Of a stretch of DNA of 64,000 bases, positions 62,286 to 64,000 are shown one piece after another. Location of the stretch: contig NC_020156.1 of the NCBI RefSeq assembly GCF_000332115.1, positions 3,225,501 through 3,289,500 on the forward strand, given 5' to 3'. Both the position numbers and the translations under genes were made by a program. Each line of letters opens with the position of its first letter. Within the stretch, counting starts at the first letter, position 1. The stretch is from Nonlabens dokdonensis DSW-6. Its GTDB lineage: Bacteria; Bacteroidota; Bacteroidia; Flavobacteriales; Flavobacteriaceae. A model generated the notes under the pieces. That model was not told where the DNA came from, made no database searches, and saw only the letters and a list, made by a program, of their open reading frames with translations.

Positions 62286-63602
62286 TTACTCCAACCTATA
62301 AATCCTCACCTTACGTTTCTTAATCTTAGAATCATTCAATTCCTGACAAAGTTGATAAGCCTTTTCAAAAGGAACAGCCACAAAAGCACAATCTTGCTTT
62401 AATTCTATAATTCCTAATTCATTTTTATCAAGATTTCCTTGTTTAAAGAACAGTCCTGCGATATCACCTTTAGAGATTTTATCTTTTCTACCGCCAGAAA
62501 TAAAAAGGGTTTCCCATTTTTGATCTTGTGTTACTTTAAGGCGTTCTGTGTATTCGAGTGGCGTGCTTTCTTCTATATAGTCTGGTAAAGGGTGTTTTTT
62601 ATTGTGGAGAATGTAGGCAGTTCCATCGGCATGCATTCTTGCAGTACGGCCATTTCTATGGGTAAATTCTTCTTTATGAAAAGGCAATTCATAATGAATG
62701 ATAAAATCCAATTCTGGCACATCTATTCCACGAGCGGCAAGATCTGTAGCAAGTAAAAGCTGGTGCGTTCCGTTTCTAAACTTAATTAAAGCACGCTCAC
62801 GATCTCGTTGTTCCAATCCTCCAAAGAATACCGAATGTGATATATTACTACTTTCTAAAAACTCACTGACTTCTTCAATAGAGTCTTTAAAATTACAAAA
62901 GATGATTCCGTTGCCGTTGCCTGTTCTAGCGATAATTTGTTCCAGATTAATAAATCGATTCTTAGAATCAGAAGCTAATGTCTTTATTTTTAGAACACTA
63001 TCCGTTTTCTTTTCAAACTTCAACACCTGCGGATTCTCCAATCCTACAAATGAAGGAACTTTTGCTTTGAAAGTCGCTGATGTGAGAATATTGCGTCCTA
63101 CATTCGGTAAGGCATTTACGATTTCCTTCATTTCTTTTTCAAAACCGGTTTCTAGCGATTTATCAAATTCGTCAAGAATCAATGTTTTGATAAATAAAGG
63201 ATCAAAAGATTCACGTCTCAAATGATCTGCAATTCTTCCTGGCGTTCCTACGAGTATAGTAGGAGTGTGGTTCAAATCTTCTTTATCCTTTGCACCAGCA
63301 CGACCACCATAGATCGCGTTGGCTTTATAGCCTGTTCCCATTTCTCTTATGACTTGTTCTATTTGAATAGCAAGTTCGCGAGAAGGAACAAGAATTAAAG
63401 CTTGAACTTCAACAAGGTCAGGATTTAATTGTTCAATTACTGGTAATAAAAAAGCAAGTGTTTTTCCAGTTCCAGTAGGAGAAATGAGTACCGTATCACG
63501 ATGATTTGTAATCGCCTCATGAGCTTGAAGCTGCATGTCGTTTAATGATACAATTCCTAATTTATCTAGAATTTGCTGTTGTGATTTTATGGAATTGTTC
63601 AT
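62286..63602 (-). CDS. DEAD-box-type RNA helicase with DbpA RNA-binding domain
   Basis: A 438-residue ATP-dependent RNA helicase. Domains: Q motif (LGIVSLNDMQLQAHE), motif I SPTGTGKT (41-48), Ia PSRELA, motif II as LDEFD instead of DEAD, motif III SATF, helicase C domain (GIIFCNFKD, LLATDLAARGID, HRNGRTAR) and a C-terminal DbpA RNA-binding domain (KGDIAGLFFKQGNLDKNELG ... KVRIYRL), which in DbpA targets 23S rRNA hairpin 92 in 50S assembly. The 3' end of this gene is duplicated 926 bases away, beyond the HepT-MntA pair. Confidence 0.9.
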   Translation of the reverse strand: MNNSIKSQQQILDKLGIVSLNDMQLQAHEAITNHRDTVLISPTGTGKTLAFLLPVIEQLNPDLVEVQALILVPSRELAIQIEQVIREMGTGYKANAIYGGRAGAKDKEDLNHTPTILVGTPGRIADHLRRESFDPLFIKTLILDEFDKSLETGFEKEMKEIVNALPNVGRNILTSATFKAKVPSFVGLENPQVLKFEKKTDSVLKIKTLASDSKNRFINLEQIIARTGNGNGIIFCNFKDSIEEVSEFLESSNISHSVFFGGLEQRDRERALIKFRNGTHQLLLATDLAARGIDVPELDFIIHYELPFHKEEFTHRNGRTARMHADGTAYILHNKKHPLPDYIEESTPLEYTERLKVTQDQKWETLFISGGRKDKISKGDIAGLFFKQGNLDKNELGIIELKQDCAFVAVPFEKAYQLCQELNDSKIKKRKVRIYRLE

Positions 63603-63764
63603 TTGATTTTGTTTTTACTTTTAATACAAGCTATCGAGATTATACCAGCATTTGTAAACCTTTCCGACCAATGTTCGTTTCACTCACATTGCCCACCTTT
63701 CCTTTTCTAAGGAAAGGAGCTTTTAAAAATTGCAAGTTGATTTTAATTCAGCTAGCTTACCTTA

Positions 63765-64000
63765 TTACTTTAAAACCCTTTTCTCCAGCCACGCTTTCAT
63801 GTCATAAAAATTATCTCTGGCAACTCCATGACCTATTGGATAATCTTTAAAAACATAATCGGCACCTATTTCTTCCATGATGGCTGGTGCTTGCTTTGCC
63901 CATGCATAAGGTACGACTTGATCAACGGTTCCATGAGATATGAAGTAGTTTGTTTTGATCTCGCTTTCGCGAAAGCGGACTGACAAATCACTTCTTCCTG
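63765..64000 (-). CDS. Alpha/beta hydrolase (phospholipase/carboxylesterase family), 3' part
   Basis: The last 78 codons of an esterase of the PF02230 group; the start is beyond the window edge. The visible part carries the acid residue loop SHGTVDQVVPYAWAKQAPA and the catalytic histidine in YPIGHGVARDN. The frame continues open to base 64000. A palindrome copy at 63962-63977 is read as RFRES, not the more usual AFAKA. The 162-base gap before the helicase start contains a 9-bp hairpin (63696-63717) without a T run and nothing else recognised. Confidence 0.75.
   Translation of the reverse strand, partial: GRSDLSVRFRESEIKTNYFISHGTVDQVVPYAWAKQAPAIMEEIGADYVFKDYPIGHGVARDNFYDMKAWLEKRVLK
63962..63977. 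repeat. Dispersed palindrome copy 13 (coding)
   Basis: Perfect CGCTTTCGCGAAAGCG inside the hydrolase gene, read as Arg-Phe-Arg-Glu-Ser. Confidence 0.9.

Noticed and set aside
63696..63717. 9-bp hairpin before the helicase gene as terminator
   Set aside because: There is no T run on the strand that would need termination; it may be chance or a leader structure.

Overview
The window looks like a chromosomal segment of a marine Flavobacteriaceae bacterium (Bacteroidota), close to the Nonlabens/Dokdonia group. The genus is inference. The family assignment rests on type IX secretion sorting domains, SusC-like TonB receptor architecture, a flavobacterial ribosomal order (rpsR-rplI plus a DUF6495-type gene), scarce Shine-Dalgarno signals, and promoters of the Bacteroidota type (TTG, about 20 bp, TAnnTTTG). 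The DNA is AT-rich throughout. No rRNA, tRNA, CRISPR array or prophage was seen.

Layout. 1-8.7 kb: end of rpsR, rplI, a small conserved protein, a small barrel protein, a TonB-dependent receptor, prfB, threonine aldolase, an OmpA protein and an AcpH-like phosphodiesterase. 8.7-16.5 kb: glmM, a lipid acyltransferase, a rhomboid protease, a TlpA-like lipoprotein, a GAF-domain protein, and an HD phosphohydrolase fused to a PycTM-like membrane domain. 16.5-26.8 kb: a giant metallophosphoesterase/kinase-like/Omp85 fusion, a 57-residue membrane protein, a histidine kinase-response regulator-esterase operon, an M49 dipeptidyl-peptidase III-like lipoprotein and a MazG-like pyrophosphohydrolase. 26.8-28.8 kb: an insertion hot spot with a 240-bp inverted-repeat element beside an IS1182-type transposon. 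28.8-43 kb: two very large repeat-rich T9SS cargo proteins flank an RsmI-like methylase, a DEDDh exonuclease/GIY-YIG fusion and an acyl-CoA ligase. 43-60.8 kb: mostly housekeeping and stress genes (clpB, ytxJ, M48 protease, MFS transporter, katG, lon, nth, bcp, an MBL hydrolase), plus an ECF sigma/anti-sigma-like/beta-solenoid operon. 60.8-64 kb: a small island with a HepT/MntA toxin-antitoxin pair between a decayed duplicate of the 3' end of a DbpA-type helicase gene and the intact helicase, then the end of an alpha/beta hydrolase.

The most striking signal is a dispersed perfect palindrome, CGCTTTCGCGAAAGCG (often 18 bp with outer C/G). It occurs 10 times exactly and 3 more times nearly so, both between genes and inside genes. 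In four of six coding copies it is read as Ala-Phe-Ala-Lys-Ala. Other points worth a second look are the HD-PycTM fusion beside the GAF gene, the phosphoesterase/kinase-like/Omp85 fusion, the helicase-flanked toxin-antitoxin island, the 240-bp element with mutually exclusive hairpins, an endonuclease III with no cysteine, and several genes whose start codon sits almost on the promoter -7 element.
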